37,253 nucleotides of DNA from Streptococcus australis (GTDB lineage: Bacteria > Bacillota > Bacilli > Lactobacillales > Streptococcaceae): assembly GCF_003943615.1 (NCBI RefSeq), contig NZ_RJPZ01000009.1, forward strand, positions 1,302 through 38,554, read 5' to 3'. Position 1 is the stretch's first letter; every line of letters begins with the position of its first letter. The notes below the pieces were generated by a model. The model was not told the DNA's origin, did not search any database, and was given only the letters and a program-made list of their open reading frames with translations. A program made the translations under genes and the position numbers. Of the stretch, positions 23,018 through 33,272 are shown one piece after another.

Positions 23018-23925
23018 TTTATACAGTAACACTGAACCCTGCCATCGACTATATTGTCCGTCTCGATCATGTAGAGACAGGGGCGGTCAATCGGATGGCT
23101 TCGGAAGATAAATTCGCCGGTGGTAAGGGAATCAATGTCAGTCGTGTCTTAAAGCGACTCGATATTGAGAACACAGCAACTGGGTTTATCGGTGGTTTTA
23201 CCGGACGCTTCATCGAAGATGTCCTTACGAGCGAAGCTATTTCAACCAACTTTGTGAACGTGGACCAAGATACCCGGATTAATGTCAAGATCAAAGCCGA
23301 TGAGGAAACAGAGATCAATGGAAATGGTCCAGAGGTGACAGAAGGTCAGTTGCAAGAATTGCTCAGCATCCTATCCAGCTTGACAGCAGATGATGTGGTA
23401 GTTTTTGCAGGTTCTGCCCCATCTTCACTTGGAAATGCTATCTACAAGGAACTAATTGCAGCAACCCGTGCGACAGGAGCGCAAGTCGTTTGCGACTTTG
23501 AAGGGCAAACCTTGATTGATTCCTTGGAGTTTAATCCCCAATTGGTCAAACCAAACAACCATGAATTGGGAGCTATTTTTGGAGTGACCTTGACGGAATT
23601 ACCAGAAATTGAACGCTACGCCAAAGAAATCTTGGCCAAAGGAGCACAAAACGTCATTATTTCCATGGCAGGTGATGGAGCTCTTCTAGTCAGTCCAAGT
23701 GGTACTTACTTCGCAAAACCCATCAAAGGACAGGTGAAGAACTCTGTCGGTGCTGGTGATTCCATGGTCGCAGGCTTCACTGGGAAACTCGCAACAACAG
23801 GAGATGTCATCGAAGCCTTCAAATGGGGCGTGGCTTGTGGAACAGCGACCACCTTCTCAGATGATTTGGCGAGAGCGGACTATATTAAAGAAACTTATGA
23901 AAAAGTAGAGGTAGAAAAACTATGA
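23014..23925 (+). CDS. fruK: 1-phosphofructokinase
   Basis: 303 aa, PfkB family: MIYTVTLNPAIDYIV, GGKGINVSRVLKRL near residues 37-50, and the C-terminal SVGAGDSMVAGF with catalytic Asp. It converts fructose-1-phosphate from FruA to fructose-1,6-bisphosphate. It starts with TTG at 23014, whose TG overlaps the fruR TGA stop; GGAGG lies 23000-23005. Confidence 0.93.
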   Translation: MIYTVTLNPAIDYIVRLDHVETGAVNRMASEDKFAGGKGINVSRVLKRLDIENTATGFIGGFTGRFIEDVLTSEAISTNFVNVDQDTRINVKIKADEETEINGNGPEVTEGQLQELLSILSSLTADDVVVFAGSAPSSLGNAIYKELIAATRATGAQVVCDFEGQTLIDSLEFNPQLVKPNNHELGAIFGVTLTELPEIERYAKEILAKGAQNVIISMAGDGALLVSPSGTYFAKPIKGQVKNSVGAGDSMVAGFTGKLATTGDVIEAFKWGVACGTATTFSDDLARADYIKETYEKVEVEKL

Positions 23926-25889
23926 AAATTCAAGACGTTTTAAATAAAAACGTGATGTTGTTTAATCTTCAGGCAACAGATAAAGAGGGCGTGATCAATG
24001 AGATGGTCCAATCGCTCGTCGACAATGGTGTGGTGACAGATTTTGAAACTTTCAAGACTGGAATCATGAGCCGTGAAGCGCAAACTTCCACTGGTTTGGG
24101 TGAAGGAATCGCTATGCCTCACAGCAAAAATGAAGCTGTCAAAGAAGCGACGGTCTTGTTTGCAAAATCAAACAAGGGTGTTGACTATGCATCGCTGGAT
24201 GGTCAACCAACGGACTTGTTCTTCATGATTGCAGCTCCAGAAGGGGCAAACGACACTCACTTGGCAGCCCTTGCTGAATTGTCTAAGTACTTGATGAAAC
24301 CAGGATTTGCAGACAAACTTCGCCAAGCAAACACTCCTGATCAAGTGATCGCAGTTTTCGACGCAGAAGAGCAAGAAGCTGCAGCTGACGAAGCGAAAAA
24401 AGCAGAAGCAGTCAAAGAAGCTGCTTCATCTGACAAACCACTGATCGTTGCCGTTACAGCATGTACAACTGGTATCGCCCACACTTACATGGCAGAAGAA
24501 GCCCTCATCAAAAAAGGTGAAGAAATGGGTGTTACAGTTCGTGTTGAAACCAACGGTGCATCAGGTGTCGGCAACCGCTTGACAGCAGAAGAAATCGCCA
24601 AAGCTGAAGGGGTGATCATTGCCGCGGATAAAGCAGTTGAAACAGCTCGTTTCAATGGCAAAAAGTTGATCTCTAAACCAGTCGCAGCTGGTATCCGTCA
24701 GACAGAAGAATTGATCCAAACCATCTTAGACGGCAAAGCAGATGTCTTCCACGCTGAAAATACAGCAGAAGCTAGCGCTAGCCAAGAAAAATTGAGCTTG
24801 GGTGGGGCCTTCTATAAACACTTGATGAGTGGGGTTTCTCAAATGCTTCCATTCGTTATTGGTGGTGGGATCTTGATCGCCCTTGCCTTCTTGATTGACC
24901 AAATTCTTGGAGTTCCTCAAGATCAATTGTCTCAACTTGGTTCATACCATGAATTAGCAGCTCAATTTAAAACAATCGGTGGTGCAGCCTTTGGATTCAT
25001 GCTTCCTGTACTCGCAGGTTACATCGGATTCTCCATCGCTGAAAAACCTGGTTTTGTAGCTGGGTTTATCGCAGGATCTATTGCTAGCTCAGGGTCAGCA
25101 TTTGGCAACATCGCTTTCGGTGCTGCGAAAGGTGAATTACCAGCAGCTGTATCATCTGGTTTCCTTGGAGCTTTGGTAGGTGGTTTCCTTGCAGGTGGAG
25201 TGATTCTAGTTCTTCGTAAAGCTCTTGCAGGCCTTCCGCGTTCTCTTGATGGTATCCGTTCCATCCTTCTCTTGCCATTACTTGGTGTTGGTTTGACAGG
25301 ATTCTTGATGTTCCTCATCAATATTCCAATGGCTGCTATCAATACTGGTCTTAACAATTTCCTTTCAAGCTTGTCAGGTAGCTCAGCTGTCCTTCTTGGC
25401 CTTCTCGTCGGTGGTATGATGGCTGTCGATATGGGTGGACCAGTTAACAAAGCCGCTTATGTCTTCGCTACAGGTACACTTGCTGAATCTGTTGCTTCAG
25501 GTGGTTCTATTGTTATGGCAGCCGTTATGGCAGCTGGGATGGTTCCTCCATTGGCAGTATTTGTGGCAACCGTTTTGTTCAAAGATAAATTCACACAAGA
25601 AGAACGCGATTCTGGTTTGACAAACATTGTTATGGGTCTTTCCTTCATCACAGAAGGTGCCATTCCTTTCGGTGCAGCTGACCCAGCTCGTGCCATCCCA
25701 AGCTTCGTCGCAGGTTCAGCCTTGACTGGTGCTCTTGTTGGACTCGCAGGTTTGAAACTCATGGCTCCTCACGGAGGAATCTTCGTCATCGCCCTTACTT
25801 CAAATCCACTTCTTTACATCTTGTTTGTATTGATCGGTGCAGTCGTAAGTGGTATCTTGTTCGGCTTGCTTCGCAAACCTAAAAACTAA
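23922..25889 (+). CDS. fruA: Fructose-specific PTS enzyme IIABC
   Basis: 655 aa fused transporter. EIIA (1-150) with His67 in GIAMPHSKNE; EIIB (about 172-275) with Cys181 in VTACTTGIAHTYMAEE; EIIC (about 300-650) with eight or more membrane helices (SGVSQMLPFVIGGGILIAL; EGAIPFGAADPARAIPS). It takes up fructose and phosphorylates it to fructose-1-phosphate. The ATG overlaps the fruK stop by 4 nt. An Ala/Glu/Lys-rich linker joins EIIA and EIIB. Confidence 0.96.
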   Translation: MKIQDVLNKNVMLFNLQATDKEGVINEMVQSLVDNGVVTDFETFKTGIMSREAQTSTGLGEGIAMPHSKNEAVKEATVLFAKSNKGVDYASLDGQPTDLFFMIAAPEGANDTHLAALAELSKYLMKPGFADKLRQANTPDQVIAVFDAEEQEAAADEAKKAEAVKEAASSDKPLIVAVTACTTGIAHTYMAEEALIKKGEEMGVTVRVETNGASGVGNRLTAEEIAKAEGVIIAADKAVETARFNGKKLISKPVAAGIRQTEELIQTILDGKADVFHAENTAEASASQEKLSLGGAFYKHLMSGVSQMLPFVIGGGILIALAFLIDQILGVPQDQLSQLGSYHELAAQFKTIGGAAFGFMLPVLAGYIGFSIAEKPGFVAGFIAGSIASSGSAFGNIAFGAAKGELPAAVSSGFLGALVGGFLAGGVILVLRKALAGLPRSLDGIRSILLLPLLGVGLTGFLMFLINIPMAAINTGLNNFLSSLSGSSAVLLGLLVGGMMAVDMGGPVNKAAYVFATGTLAESVASGGSIVMAAVMAAGMVPPLAVFVATVLFKDKFTQEERDSGLTNIVMGLSFITEGAIPFGAADPARAIPSFVAGSALTGALVGLAGLKLMAPHGGIFVIALTSNPLLYILFVLIGAVVSGILFGLLRKPKN

Positions 25890-25901
25890 TCATACATAAA
25901 A

Positions 25902-26080
25902 GAGGCTGGGACAAAAGTCCTAGCCTCTCAATTGTCTTTGAATTGTCGAGCAAGACGCAGTGGTTGAGTGGGCTCTACTACGCTGATTTCATCAGCTTTT
26001 ACAGCCCTACTCAACTGTGCGGAGGTGGGACGACGAAATCGAATTCTAACGAATGACCGATTTCTGTCCCACTCTCTTTT
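25902..26080 (+). repeat. Structured intergenic repeat, copy 2
   Basis: Near-identical to 14250-14430. The first hairpin is better here: GAGGCTGGGAC, AAAA loop, GTCCTAGCCTC (11 pairs with one G-U). The central hairpin runs 25963-26015 (GTTGAGT, GGGCT, GCTGAT pairing with ATCAGC, AGCCC, ACTCAAC). The last fold starts GTGGGAC at 26025 and ends GTCCCAC at 26072, followed by TCTCTTTT. It sits just after fruA and probably serves as its terminator. Confidence 0.8.
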
Positions 26081-26146
26081 CTTGTTTTTTTGATAGAAAA
26101 CGGAGTGAAAAGTCATAATTCTGCAATAGAATCTTGATTTAATTTG

Positions 26147-26155
26147 TGGTATAAT
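26147..26155 (+). promoter_or_regulatory. Extended -10 promoter for DUF1149 gene
   Basis: TGG-TATAAT (26147-26155), 31 nt before the ATG; the -35 is weak. Confidence 0.55.
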
Positions 26156-26186
26156 TTTCATAACGCTTATTTTTAGGAGAACAAGT

Positions 26187-26561
26187 ATGGATATCCAACG
26201 TGAAAAAGAATTCGTCAGCCAATATCATTATGATGCTCGTAACTTTGAATGGGAAAAAGAAAATGGTACTCCCGAGACAAAAGTAGATGTCAACTTTCAA
26301 TTGATTCAACGCGATACAGAGTTAAAGACAACCTCTCTAATCGTTATTTTGACCTATATGATTGTCTTTGATGGCTTTGTCATCAGTGGGACCATTACTC
26401 AAATCAACCACATTCACAATCGTTTAGTCGGCGAGCCAAGCGAATTCAGCAAAGAAGAAGTGGAAGAACTAGCTCGTCCTTGCTTGAATATGCTGAACCG
26501 TTTGACTTATGAAGTTACTGAAATCGCCCTTGATTTACCAGGGATCAATTTGGAGTTTTAA
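26187..26561 (+). CDS. DUF1149 protein (SecB-like fold)
   Basis: 124 aa, the family's typical length. DUF1149 proteins are Firmicute-specific, with predicted SecB-like strands (KVDVNFQLIQRD; TSLIVILTYMIVFDGFVISG; ISGTITQINH). No catalytic residues. Role unknown. TTTAGGAG precedes the ATG. Its last codons (GGAG) form the ribosome binding site for the degV gene. Confidence 0.82.
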   Translation: MDIQREKEFVSQYHYDARNFEWEKENGTPETKVDVNFQLIQRDTELKTTSLIVILTYMIVFDGFVISGTITQINHIHNRLVGEPSEFSKEEVEELARPCLNMLNRLTYEVTEIALDLPGINLEF

Positions 26562-26564
26562 TGC

Positions 26565-27413
26565 ATGAAATTAGCAGTCATCACAGATTCATCTGCCTAT
26601 CTATCAGATGAATCAAGAGGACACGATAATTTATTTGTCCTAGATATTCCAGTTGTCATTGATGGAGTGTCTTACGTAGAAGGTAAAAACCTGACAGCAG
26701 AAGAGTTCTATCAAAAGATGGAAGCTTCATCTGAACTTCCGAAAACTAGTCAACCTAGTATCGCAGAATTAGAAGAACTCTTACCACAACTAGAATCTGA
26801 AGGCTATACCCATGTTTTAGGGATTTTCCTATCTTCAGGGATTTCTGGTTTCTATCAGAATATCCAGTACTTGAAGGATGAGTTCCCGAATCTAACCATC
26901 GCTTTTCCAGATTCTAAGATTACCAGTGCTCCGCTTGGATGGATGGCTGAAGAAGCAGTCAAATGGTCAAGAGAAGGTCGGTCATTTGAAGAAATTCTAG
27001 CCAATATCCAGATGCAAATCGATGGGACTTCTGCCTATATCATGGTAGATGATCTCAACCATTTGGTCAAAGGGGGCCGTCTTTCTAATGGAGCTGCCAT
27101 CCTTGGGAATCTTCTCAGCATCAAGCCAATCCTCTATTTTAACGAGGAAGGCGTGATTGAAGTGTATGAGAAAGTTCGTACAGAGAAAAAAGCAATCAAA
27201 CGCTTAGCTGAGATTGTCAAAGAAGGAACCGCGGATAAAGACTATCAAATCATTATCATTCATGGGAATGCACTGGATAAAGCTGAAACTCTTCGCGATA
27301 TTCTTCATCAAGATGGTTTTTCGGGTGAGATTCCATTTGCGACCTTTGGCAGTGTCATTGGTACGCACTTAGGGAATCATAGCGTTGCTATTAGTTTTGT
27401 ACCGAAAATATAA
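26565..27413 (+). CDS. DegV-family fatty-acid-binding protein
   Basis: 282 aa. DegV motifs: [11 protein letters not shown] at the start, KTSQPSI (residues ~60-66) and the central [12 protein letters not shown], plus [13 protein letters not shown]. DegV/FakB proteins bind a fatty acid for phosphorylation by the FakA kinase. Whether this one is a true FakB cannot be told from sequence alone. It starts 3 nt after the DUF1149 stop. Confidence 0.9.
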   Translation: MKLAVITDSSAYLSDESRGHDNLFVLDIPVVIDGVSYVEGKNLTAEEFYQKMEASSELPKTSQPSIAELEELLPQLESEGYTHVLGIFLSSGISGFYQNIQYLKDEFPNLTIAFPDSKITSAPLGWMAEEAVKWSREGRSFEEILANIQMQIDGTSAYIMVDDLNHLVKGGRLSNGAAILGNLLSIKPILYFNEEGVIEVYEKVRTEKKAIKRLAEIVKEGTADKDYQIIIIHGNALDKAETLRDILHQDGFSGEIPFATFGSVIGTHLGNHSVAISFVPKI

Positions 27414-27422
27414 GGAGAAAAC

Positions 27423-28190
27423 ATGCCAATTAAAGTAGTGATTGCAGGTTTTAAAGGTAGAATGGGCCAAGTAGCTTATCAAATGGTGTTAGAAGATCCT
27501 GAGCTTGAACTAGTTGGCTTGATTGATCCCCATGCGTCTGAAAAGGAGTTGGCGGGTGTTCCAGTCTTTCAGGATAAGGAAGGGATTTTGATGCTGGAAG
27601 CGGATGTGTGGATTGACTTTACCATCCCTAAAGTTGCCTATGAACATACCCGCTTTGCTTTGGAGCATGGATTGTCGCCTGTGGTTGGGACGACAGGATT
27701 TACAACAGAAGAAATCACTGACTTGATTGATTTGTCTCGCGAGAAGAATATTGGAGGGCTCATCGCGCCAAACTTTGCCATTGGGGCGGTCTTGCTCATG
27801 CAATTTGCAGCGCAGGCAGCTAAATACTTTCCGAATGTAGAGATTATCGAACTGCACCATGATAAGAAGAAGGATGCACCGAGTGGGACTGCTGTGAAGA
27901 CGGCTGAGCTGATCAGTCAGGTCCGTCAACCACAAGAGCAGGGTGCGCCGGATGAAGAAGAAAGTCTGCCAGGTGCTCGCGGTGCCAACTATCAAGGGAT
28001 GCATATCCATTCGGTTCGCTTGCCTGGTCTGGTAGCCCACCAAGAAGTGATTTTCGGTAGTCAAGGAGAAGGATTGACCTTACGCCACGATTCCTATGAT
28101 CGGGTGTCCTTCATGACAGGGGTTAATCTAGGAGTAAAAGAAGTAGTCAAGCGTCATGAGCTTGTCTATGGTTTAGAACATCTATTATGA
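27423..28190 (+). CDS. dapB: 4-hydroxy-tetrahydrodipicolinate reductase
   Basis: 255 aa. NAD(P)H-binding [13 protein letters not shown], the catalytic-region [13 protein letters not shown], and the C-terminal [11 protein letters not shown]. It catalyses a step of the diaminopimelate/lysine pathway. AAGGAG precedes the ATG. The last 4 nt overlap cca (ATGA). Confidence 0.95.
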   Translation: MPIKVVIAGFKGRMGQVAYQMVLEDPELELVGLIDPHASEKELAGVPVFQDKEGILMLEADVWIDFTIPKVAYEHTRFALEHGLSPVVGTTGFTTEEITDLIDLSREKNIGGLIAPNFAIGAVLLMQFAAQAAKYFPNVEIIELHHDKKKDAPSGTAVKTAELISQVRQPQEQGAPDEEESLPGARGANYQGMHIHSVRLPGLVAHQEVIFGSQGEGLTLRHDSYDRVSFMTGVNLGVKEVVKRHELVYGLEHLL

Positions 28191-29407
28191 GATTAAAAAA
28201 ACTGCCTTCTGAATTTCAGGAGGCTTTGCCAATATTAGAAAAGATTCGAAAAGCTGGGTATGAAGCTTATTTCGTCGGGGGCTCTGTGCGAGATGCCATT
28301 TTAGGTCGTCCCATCCACGATGTAGATATCGCTTCCTCTTCTTACCCAGAAGAGACTAAGGCTATTTTCGAGCGGACCATTGATGTCGGGATTGAACACG
28401 GGACGGTCCTGGTACTTGAGAACCATCAGGAATATGAAATTACGACCTTTCGGACAGAGGATATCTATGTGGATTATCGGAGACCCAGCTCGGTAAGTTT
28501 TGTTCGCTCGCTAGAGGAAGATCTCAAGCGCCGAGATTTTACTGTCAATGCCTTTGCTTTGAGTGAAGAAGGGGAAATTATCGACCTATTCAATGGCCTG
28601 GAAGATTTGGAGAATCGGATTTTAAGGGCTGTTGGAGTGGCGACAGAACGCTTTAACGAGGATGCTCTTCGGATCATGCGTGGATTTCGTTTTCAAGCCA
28701 GTCTTGGCTTTGATCTAGAAGAAGAGACTTTTAAGGCCATGACAGATTGCGCCCCCTTGTTAGAAAAGATCTCTGTCGAGCGTGTCTTCATTGAGTTAGA
28801 TAAGCTCCTCTTAGCTCCTTATTGGCGCAAGGGCTTAGAAGGGGTGATTGCTAGCCATAGCTATCAGTATCTTCCTCTTATGCATAATAGTCGCTCCTCA
28901 CTAGAGAAACTGTTCCAGCTAAAGATGGACTATAACTTTACGAGTTCCGAGCAAGCGTGGGCTGCCTTACTTTTGACCTTAGATGAGAATGAGGTTTCTG
29001 CGTTTTTCAAGAAATGGAAAACGTCTCGTGACTTCGCTAAGAAGGTGGAGCAGTTGGTTGAAATCTACCGCTTACGAGAAAAGGCTTGTTTAAATCGTCG
29101 GGACGTCTACCGCTACGATAAGTCTCTGCTCTTATCAGCGGAAGAACTACGTCAGGCTCATGGATTGCCAGTAGATTTCCAAGTTATTGAGGAGTTGTAT
29201 GATTCTCTAGCTATTCATGATAAGCACGAAATGGTGGTCAACGGTGGAATGCTGATGAAGGAATACGGCTTAAAACCAGGTCCCGCTCTAGGACAAGTGC
29301 TTTCTGCCATTGAATGGGCCATTGTAGATGGAGTATTGGAGAATAACAAAGTAGCGATTGGGGATTTTTTGAGCCACTATCTTAAAGATAAGAAGGGGGA
29401 AGCATGA
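28187..29407 (+). CDS. cca: CCA tRNA nucleotidyltransferase
   Basis: 406 aa. Class II nucleotidyltransferase: [19 protein letters not shown] (catalytic Asp45 and Asp47), the [10 protein letters not shown] motif, and the [13 protein letters not shown] motif that follows. It adds CCA to tRNA 3' ends without a nucleic acid template. The start and stop overlap dapB and the ABC-F gene by 4 nt each, a tight operon. Confidence 0.95.
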   Translation: MRLKKLPSEFQEALPILEKIRKAGYEAYFVGGSVRDAILGRPIHDVDIASSSYPEETKAIFERTIDVGIEHGTVLVLENHQEYEITTFRTEDIYVDYRRPSSVSFVRSLEEDLKRRDFTVNAFALSEEGEIIDLFNGLEDLENRILRAVGVATERFNEDALRIMRGFRFQASLGFDLEEETFKAMTDCAPLLEKISVERVFIELDKLLLAPYWRKGLEGVIASHSYQYLPLMHNSRSSLEKLFQLKMDYNFTSSEQAWAALLLTLDENEVSAFFKKWKTSRDFAKKVEQLVEIYRLREKACLNRRDVYRYDKSLLLSAEELRQAHGLPVDFQVIEELYDSLAIHDKHEMVVNGGMLMKEYGLKPGPALGQVLSAIEWAIVDGVLENNKVAIGDFLSHYLKDKKGEA

Positions 29408-31275
29408 GCGATTTTATCGTTGAAAAACTAACCAAGTCCGTCGGGGATAAAACGGTCTTTAAGGATATTTCTTTTATCATTCATGAGCTCGATCGGATTG
29501 GACTAATCGGTGTCAATGGGACAGGGAAAACAACTCTCTTAGATGTTTTATCTGGTCGTTCAGGCTATGACGGAGATCGTTCTCCTTTTTCTGCAAAGAA
29601 TGATTATAAGATTGGCTATCTCACTCAAGAACCTCAATTTGATGATAACAAAACTGTCCTCGATACAGTGCTGTCAGAAGATGTGAAAGAACTCCAATTG
29701 ATTCGTCAGTATGAACTGTTGACGAGCCAGTACGATGAGAGTCAGCAAGCTAAACTGGAAAAAGTGATGGCAGAGATGGATTCTCTCAATGCATGGGAAA
29801 TCGAAAGCCAGGTCAAAACAGTTCTGACTAAACTGGGGATTCAGGATCTATCTGCTAAGGTTGGTAGTTTGTCTGGAGGGTTGCGTCGCCGTGTCCAGCT
29901 AGCACAGGTTCTCCTAGGAGACCATGATTTGCTCCTGCTAGATGAACCAACCAACCATTTGGATATTGATACCATCGAATGGTTGACCAATTTTCTCAAA
30001 AACTCTAAGAAAACCGTTCTTTTTATCACCCATGACCGTTATTTCTTGGATAATATTTCAACTCGAATTTTTGAACTGGATCGTGCTGGTCTGGTTGAAT
30101 ACCAAGGAAACTACCAGGATTATGTCCGCTTGAAAGCTGAGCAGGACGAGCGAGATGCAGCCCTCATTCACAAGAAGCAGCAACTCTATAAGCAGGAATT
30201 GACCTGGATGCGTCGGCAACCGCAGGCGCGTGCAACTAAGCAACAGGCGCGGATCAATCGCTTCCACGACCTCAAGAAGGACTTATCTCACCAGACTACA
30301 GAAACAGATCTGGAAATGTCCTTTGAAACCAGTCGGATCGGTAAGAAAGTCATTGAATTTCAAGATGTTGATTTTGCCTATGACCAAGGCCCGATTCTAC
30401 AGCAGTTTAATCTCTTGGTTCAAAATAAGGATCGGATCGGAATTGTGGGAGATAATGGGGTTGGGAAATCGACCCTCCTCAATCTCATTGCCGGTCAACT
30501 CCAACCGACTGCTGGGAAGGTTGTTATCGGAGAAACGGTGAGAATTGCTTACTTCTCGCAGCAGATCGAAGGTTTGGATGAAAGCAAGCGGATGATCAAC
30601 TTCCTGCAAGAAGTAGCGGAAGAGGTCAAGACTAGCGCAGGCTCTACCTCGATTGCGGAGCTACTGGAGCAATTTCTCTTCCCACGTTCGACTCATGGTA
30701 CCTTGATTGAGAAACTTTCTGGTGGTGAGAAAAAACGACTCTATCTCTTGAAACTTCTCATCGAAAAACCAAATGTTTTGCTTCTGGACGAGCCGACCAA
30801 TGATTTGGATATCGCAACTTTAACGGTGTTAGAGAACTTCCTACAAGGCTTTGGTGGACCAGTTATCACGGTTAGTCATGATCGCTATTTCCTAGACAAG
30901 GTTGCTTCTAAAATTCTAGCTTTTGAAAATGGTGGTATTCGCGAATTCTTTGGAAATTATACAGATTACCTAGATGAGAAAAAGTTTGAGCTAGAAATGG
31001 TTGCTGAAAACAGTAAGCCTGAAAAAGAAAAGGTGGTGAAGGTCCGGGAAGAGAAGAAACGGATGAGCTACCAGGAAAAGCAGGAGTGGGCGACCATTGA
31101 GAGTGAGATCGAAGCGATTGAAAACAAGATTGCAACTATCGAGGCTGAGATGAATGAGTATGGTTCTGACTTCGGGAAGTTGGCCAATCTTCAACGTCAG
31201 ATGGATGAAGAAAATGAGCAACTCTTAGCCAAGTATGAACGGTATGAGTACTTGAGCGAGTTGGCAGAAAACTAA
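29404..31275 (+). CDS. ABC-F family ATPase (Uup-type)
   Basis: 623 aa, two ABC domains and no membrane helices. Walker [10 protein letters not shown] and GDNGVGKST; signatures LSGGLRRRV and LSGGEKKRL; Walker [13 protein letters not shown] and [11 protein letters not shown]. The interdomain arm (~240-300) is rich in Arg/Gln ([15 protein letters not shown]), and a C-terminal coiled coil (~560-620) follows. ABC-F proteins act on the ribosome or, in the Uup group, in DNA/ribosome maintenance. The coiled coil favours Uup. Not a transporter. Confidence 0.9.
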   Translation: MSDFIVEKLTKSVGDKTVFKDISFIIHELDRIGLIGVNGTGKTTLLDVLSGRSGYDGDRSPFSAKNDYKIGYLTQEPQFDDNKTVLDTVLSEDVKELQLIRQYELLTSQYDESQQAKLEKVMAEMDSLNAWEIESQVKTVLTKLGIQDLSAKVGSLSGGLRRRVQLAQVLLGDHDLLLLDEPTNHLDIDTIEWLTNFLKNSKKTVLFITHDRYFLDNISTRIFELDRAGLVEYQGNYQDYVRLKAEQDERDAALIHKKQQLYKQELTWMRRQPQARATKQQARINRFHDLKKDLSHQTTETDLEMSFETSRIGKKVIEFQDVDFAYDQGPILQQFNLLVQNKDRIGIVGDNGVGKSTLLNLIAGQLQPTAGKVVIGETVRIAYFSQQIEGLDESKRMINFLQEVAEEVKTSAGSTSIAELLEQFLFPRSTHGTLIEKLSGGEKKRLYLLKLLIEKPNVLLLDEPTNDLDIATLTVLENFLQGFGGPVITVSHDRYFLDKVASKILAFENGGIREFFGNYTDYLDEKKFELEMVAENSKPEKEKVVKVREEKKRMSYQEKQEWATIESEIEAIENKIATIEAEMNEYGSDFGKLANLQRQMDEENEQLLAKYERYEYLSELAEN

Positions 31276-31285
31276 AGGAGGAAGA

Positions 31286-31816
31286 ATGCACCATTTTAGT
31301 AAATATAGTCTATTACTGTCATCATTTTTATTTTGCGGTATTGGATTTATTCTCTTTGTGAATCCGATCGAAAAGATTGCCACCTTTAGTTGGTTGATTT
31401 CACTGGGCTTTTTCTTGATTTCAGTTTCGCGTTTGTCGCGCTACTACCGTCTACGGACCCAAGCGACCTTGTCAGATCCTTATTTGTTCCAAAGTGCGGT
31501 CTCACTAGTCTTTGCGGTCTATCTCTTGTTGTATGGCTACAAGACCTTGCCGATTGTCTTTCCAATGACACTTGGAATTTGGCTCTTATATAAGTCTGCC
31601 TTGAGTTTGCGTAAGGCACACTATCTTTCCAAACGATCGGAAGAATTATCCAAGAAGTTTACTTTTTGGGGGCTCATTCAACTGTTTATAGGATTGTTTC
31701 TTATTGTCAGTCCTCTATCGATTAGTGTCTTCTTGTTACATATTTTGGGATTGTTCTTTTTTATAATTGGCGTTCAATCCTTGAGACTCTTTTTAAAACT
31801 TCATAACGAAGAGTAA
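31286..31816 (+). CDS. DUF308/HdeD-like membrane protein
   Basis: 176 aa with about six transmembrane segments, first at residues 9-25, last at 148-168. The pairwise helix pattern and short polar loops fit DUF308/HdeD. The role is unknown outside acid resistance in enterobacteria. It starts 10 nt after the ABC-F gene with AAGGAGGAAG. Confidence 0.75.
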   Translation: MHHFSKYSLLLSSFLFCGIGFILFVNPIEKIATFSWLISLGFFLISVSRLSRYYRLRTQATLSDPYLFQSAVSLVFAVYLLLYGYKTLPIVFPMTLGIWLLYKSALSLRKAHYLSKRSEELSKKFTFWGLIQLFIGLFLIVSPLSISVFLLHILGLFFFIIGVQSLRLFLKLHNEE

Positions 31817-31888
31817 AGAAATCTGTCTGTGTTTTTGCAGATAGGTTGTTTTTTTGCAAATGAAATTGAGAGAAATCTTGAAAAACAA

Positions 31889-31917
31889 TTGAAACCCTTT
31901 TCACATTTTGGTATACT
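31889..31917 (+). promoter_or_regulatory. glcK promoter
   Basis: TTGAAA (31889-31894), 17-nt spacer, TATACT (31912-31917) with extended TGG. Confidence 0.85.
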
Positions 31918-31950
31918 AGTGTCAAGAGAATAGGAACAAAGGAGTGTAAA

Positions 31951-32910
31951 ATGTCCAAAAAAATTATTGGTATTGACTTAGGTGGAACATCTGTCAAATT
32001 CGCTATTTTGACGCAAGAAGGAGAAATTCAAGAGAAGTGGTCTATCAAGACCAACATCCTCGATGAAGGAAGCCACATCGTTCCTGATATCATCGCTTCT
32101 ATCCAACACCGCTTGGAATTGTTAAACTTATCTGCAGAAGATTTTATTGGGATTGGGATGGGTTCTCCAGGTGCAGTCGACCGCTTTGAAGGAACTGTGA
32201 TCGGGGCCTATAACCTTAACTGGAAGACTCTTCAGCCAATCAAGAAAGATATTGAGTCTGCCTTGGGAATTCCTTTCTTCATCGACAATGACGCTAACGT
32301 TGCTGCCCTTGGTGAACGATGGAAAGGTGCTGGCGAAAATCAACCAGACGTCGTCTTCATGACACTTGGTACAGGTGTTGGTGGTGGTATCGTGGCGGAA
32401 GGAAAACTCTTGCACGGTGCTGGTGGTGTAGCTGGTGAGCTTGGTCATATCACAGTAGACTTCGATCGTCCATTTGATTGTACCTGTGGTAAGAAAGGTT
32501 GCTTGGAAACAGTAGCTTCAGCAACTGGTATTGTCAATTTGACTCGTCGCTATGCAGATGAATATGCAGGAGATGCGGAGTTGAAACGCTTGATTGACGA
32601 TGGGGAAGATGTTACAGCTAAGACTGTCTTTGATTTGGCTAAAGATGGGGATGAGTTGGCCTTGATTGTCTACCGTCATTTCTCTCAATACTTGGGTATT
32701 GCTTGTGCCAACATCGCAAGTGTCTTGAACCCAGCGAACATCGTCATCGGTGGTGGTGTATCAGCAGCAGGTCAATTCCTTTTGGATGGGGTTCAAAAGG
32801 TCTTTGATAAAAATACCTTCCCACAAGTACGTACCTCAACTCAATTGGTGCTTGCTAATCTTGGAAATGATGCAGGAGTTATTGGAGCTGCGTCACTTGT
32901 CCTACAATAG
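31951..32910 (+). CDS. glcK: Glucokinase, ROK family
   Basis: 319 aa. ATP-binding DLGGTSVKFA, NDANVAALGE with catalytic Asp, EXGH motif AGELGHI, and the ROK zinc motif CTCGKKGCLE (Cys177, Cys179, Cys184). It phosphorylates cytosolic glucose, for example from disaccharide breakdown. AAAGGAG precedes the ATG. It lies upstream of thyA, the usual streptococcal order as I remember it. Confidence 0.95.
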   Translation: MSKKIIGIDLGGTSVKFAILTQEGEIQEKWSIKTNILDEGSHIVPDIIASIQHRLELLNLSAEDFIGIGMGSPGAVDRFEGTVIGAYNLNWKTLQPIKKDIESALGIPFFIDNDANVAALGERWKGAGENQPDVVFMTLGTGVGGGIVAEGKLLHGAGGVAGELGHITVDFDRPFDCTCGKKGCLETVASATGIVNLTRRYADEYAGDAELKRLIDDGEDVTAKTVFDLAKDGDELALIVYRHFSQYLGIACANIASVLNPANIVIGGGVSAAGQFLLDGVQKVFDKNTFPQVRTSTQLVLANLGNDAGVIGAASLVLQ

Positions 32911-32923
32911 AATTTATGAGAAA

Positions 32924-33224
32924 GAGGCTGGGCAAAAATTGTCCAGTCTTTGATGTTTGATAGCAATAACAGCAAGACGCAGTGGTTGATTGCTCAAAGT
33001 ACTGCTTTGAGGTGGCGGATTAAACTTGTGAAGCAAGTTTCCTTAGTATTTGTTCGCTTTTAAGCTTCAAAGATGACCTAATGAGGGAAACAAAGTTTCC
33101 TTTATCTGCAACCTTCAACAGTCTCCCAGACTGTTGAAGCTATGCGGGTGTGGGAAGATTGAAAAGGTTTGGGGAACCTTTTCAACCATTTTTATTTTGC
33201 GAAGTTCTTTCCCACTCCCTTTTT
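32924..33224 (+). repeat. Long variant of the structured repeat, copy 3
   Basis: Shares with copies 1 and 2 the GAGGCTGGG start, AGCAAGACGCAGTGGTTGA near 32971, and a TTCCCACTCCCTTTTT end, but has a different centre. It is a chain of perfect hairpins: CTCAAAG/CTTTGAG (32993-33011), AAACTTG/CAAGTTT (33022-33040), GGAAAC/GTTTCC (33086-33100), a 12-bp stem (33113-33139), and an outer GTGGGAA (33150-33156) with TTCCCAC (33209-33215) around GAAAAGGTT/AACCTTTTC. It fills the gap between glcK and thyA. Confidence 0.7.
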
Positions 33225-33234
33225 ATTTATCCTA

Positions 33235-33243
33235 TGTTATAAT
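33235..33243 (+). promoter_or_regulatory. Extended -10 promoter for thyA
   Basis: TGT-TATAAT (33235-33243), 29 nt before the ATG. Confidence 0.55.
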
Positions 33244-33272
33244 GTAGGTATTACAGTATTTAAGGAGAATGA

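Noticed and set aside
25019..25450. 143-aa minus-strand frame rich in Pro, Arg and Ala
   Set aside because: It is the mirror of the Gly/Ala-rich membrane helices of fruA; composition is an artefact.
25928..26161. 77-aa minus-strand frame across the repeat
   Set aside because: It is made mostly of the structured repeat; no ribosome binding site, and the matching region of copy 1 is not offered as a gene.
31820..31857. Terminator after the DUF308 gene
   Set aside because: ATCTG/CAGAT is only 5 bp with a long loop, and the T run begins 8 nt after it; too weak to call.
32924..33224. Possible CRISPR array because of several short repeats
   Set aside because: The short matches are inverted arms of individual hairpins, not direct repeats of constant length with spacers.
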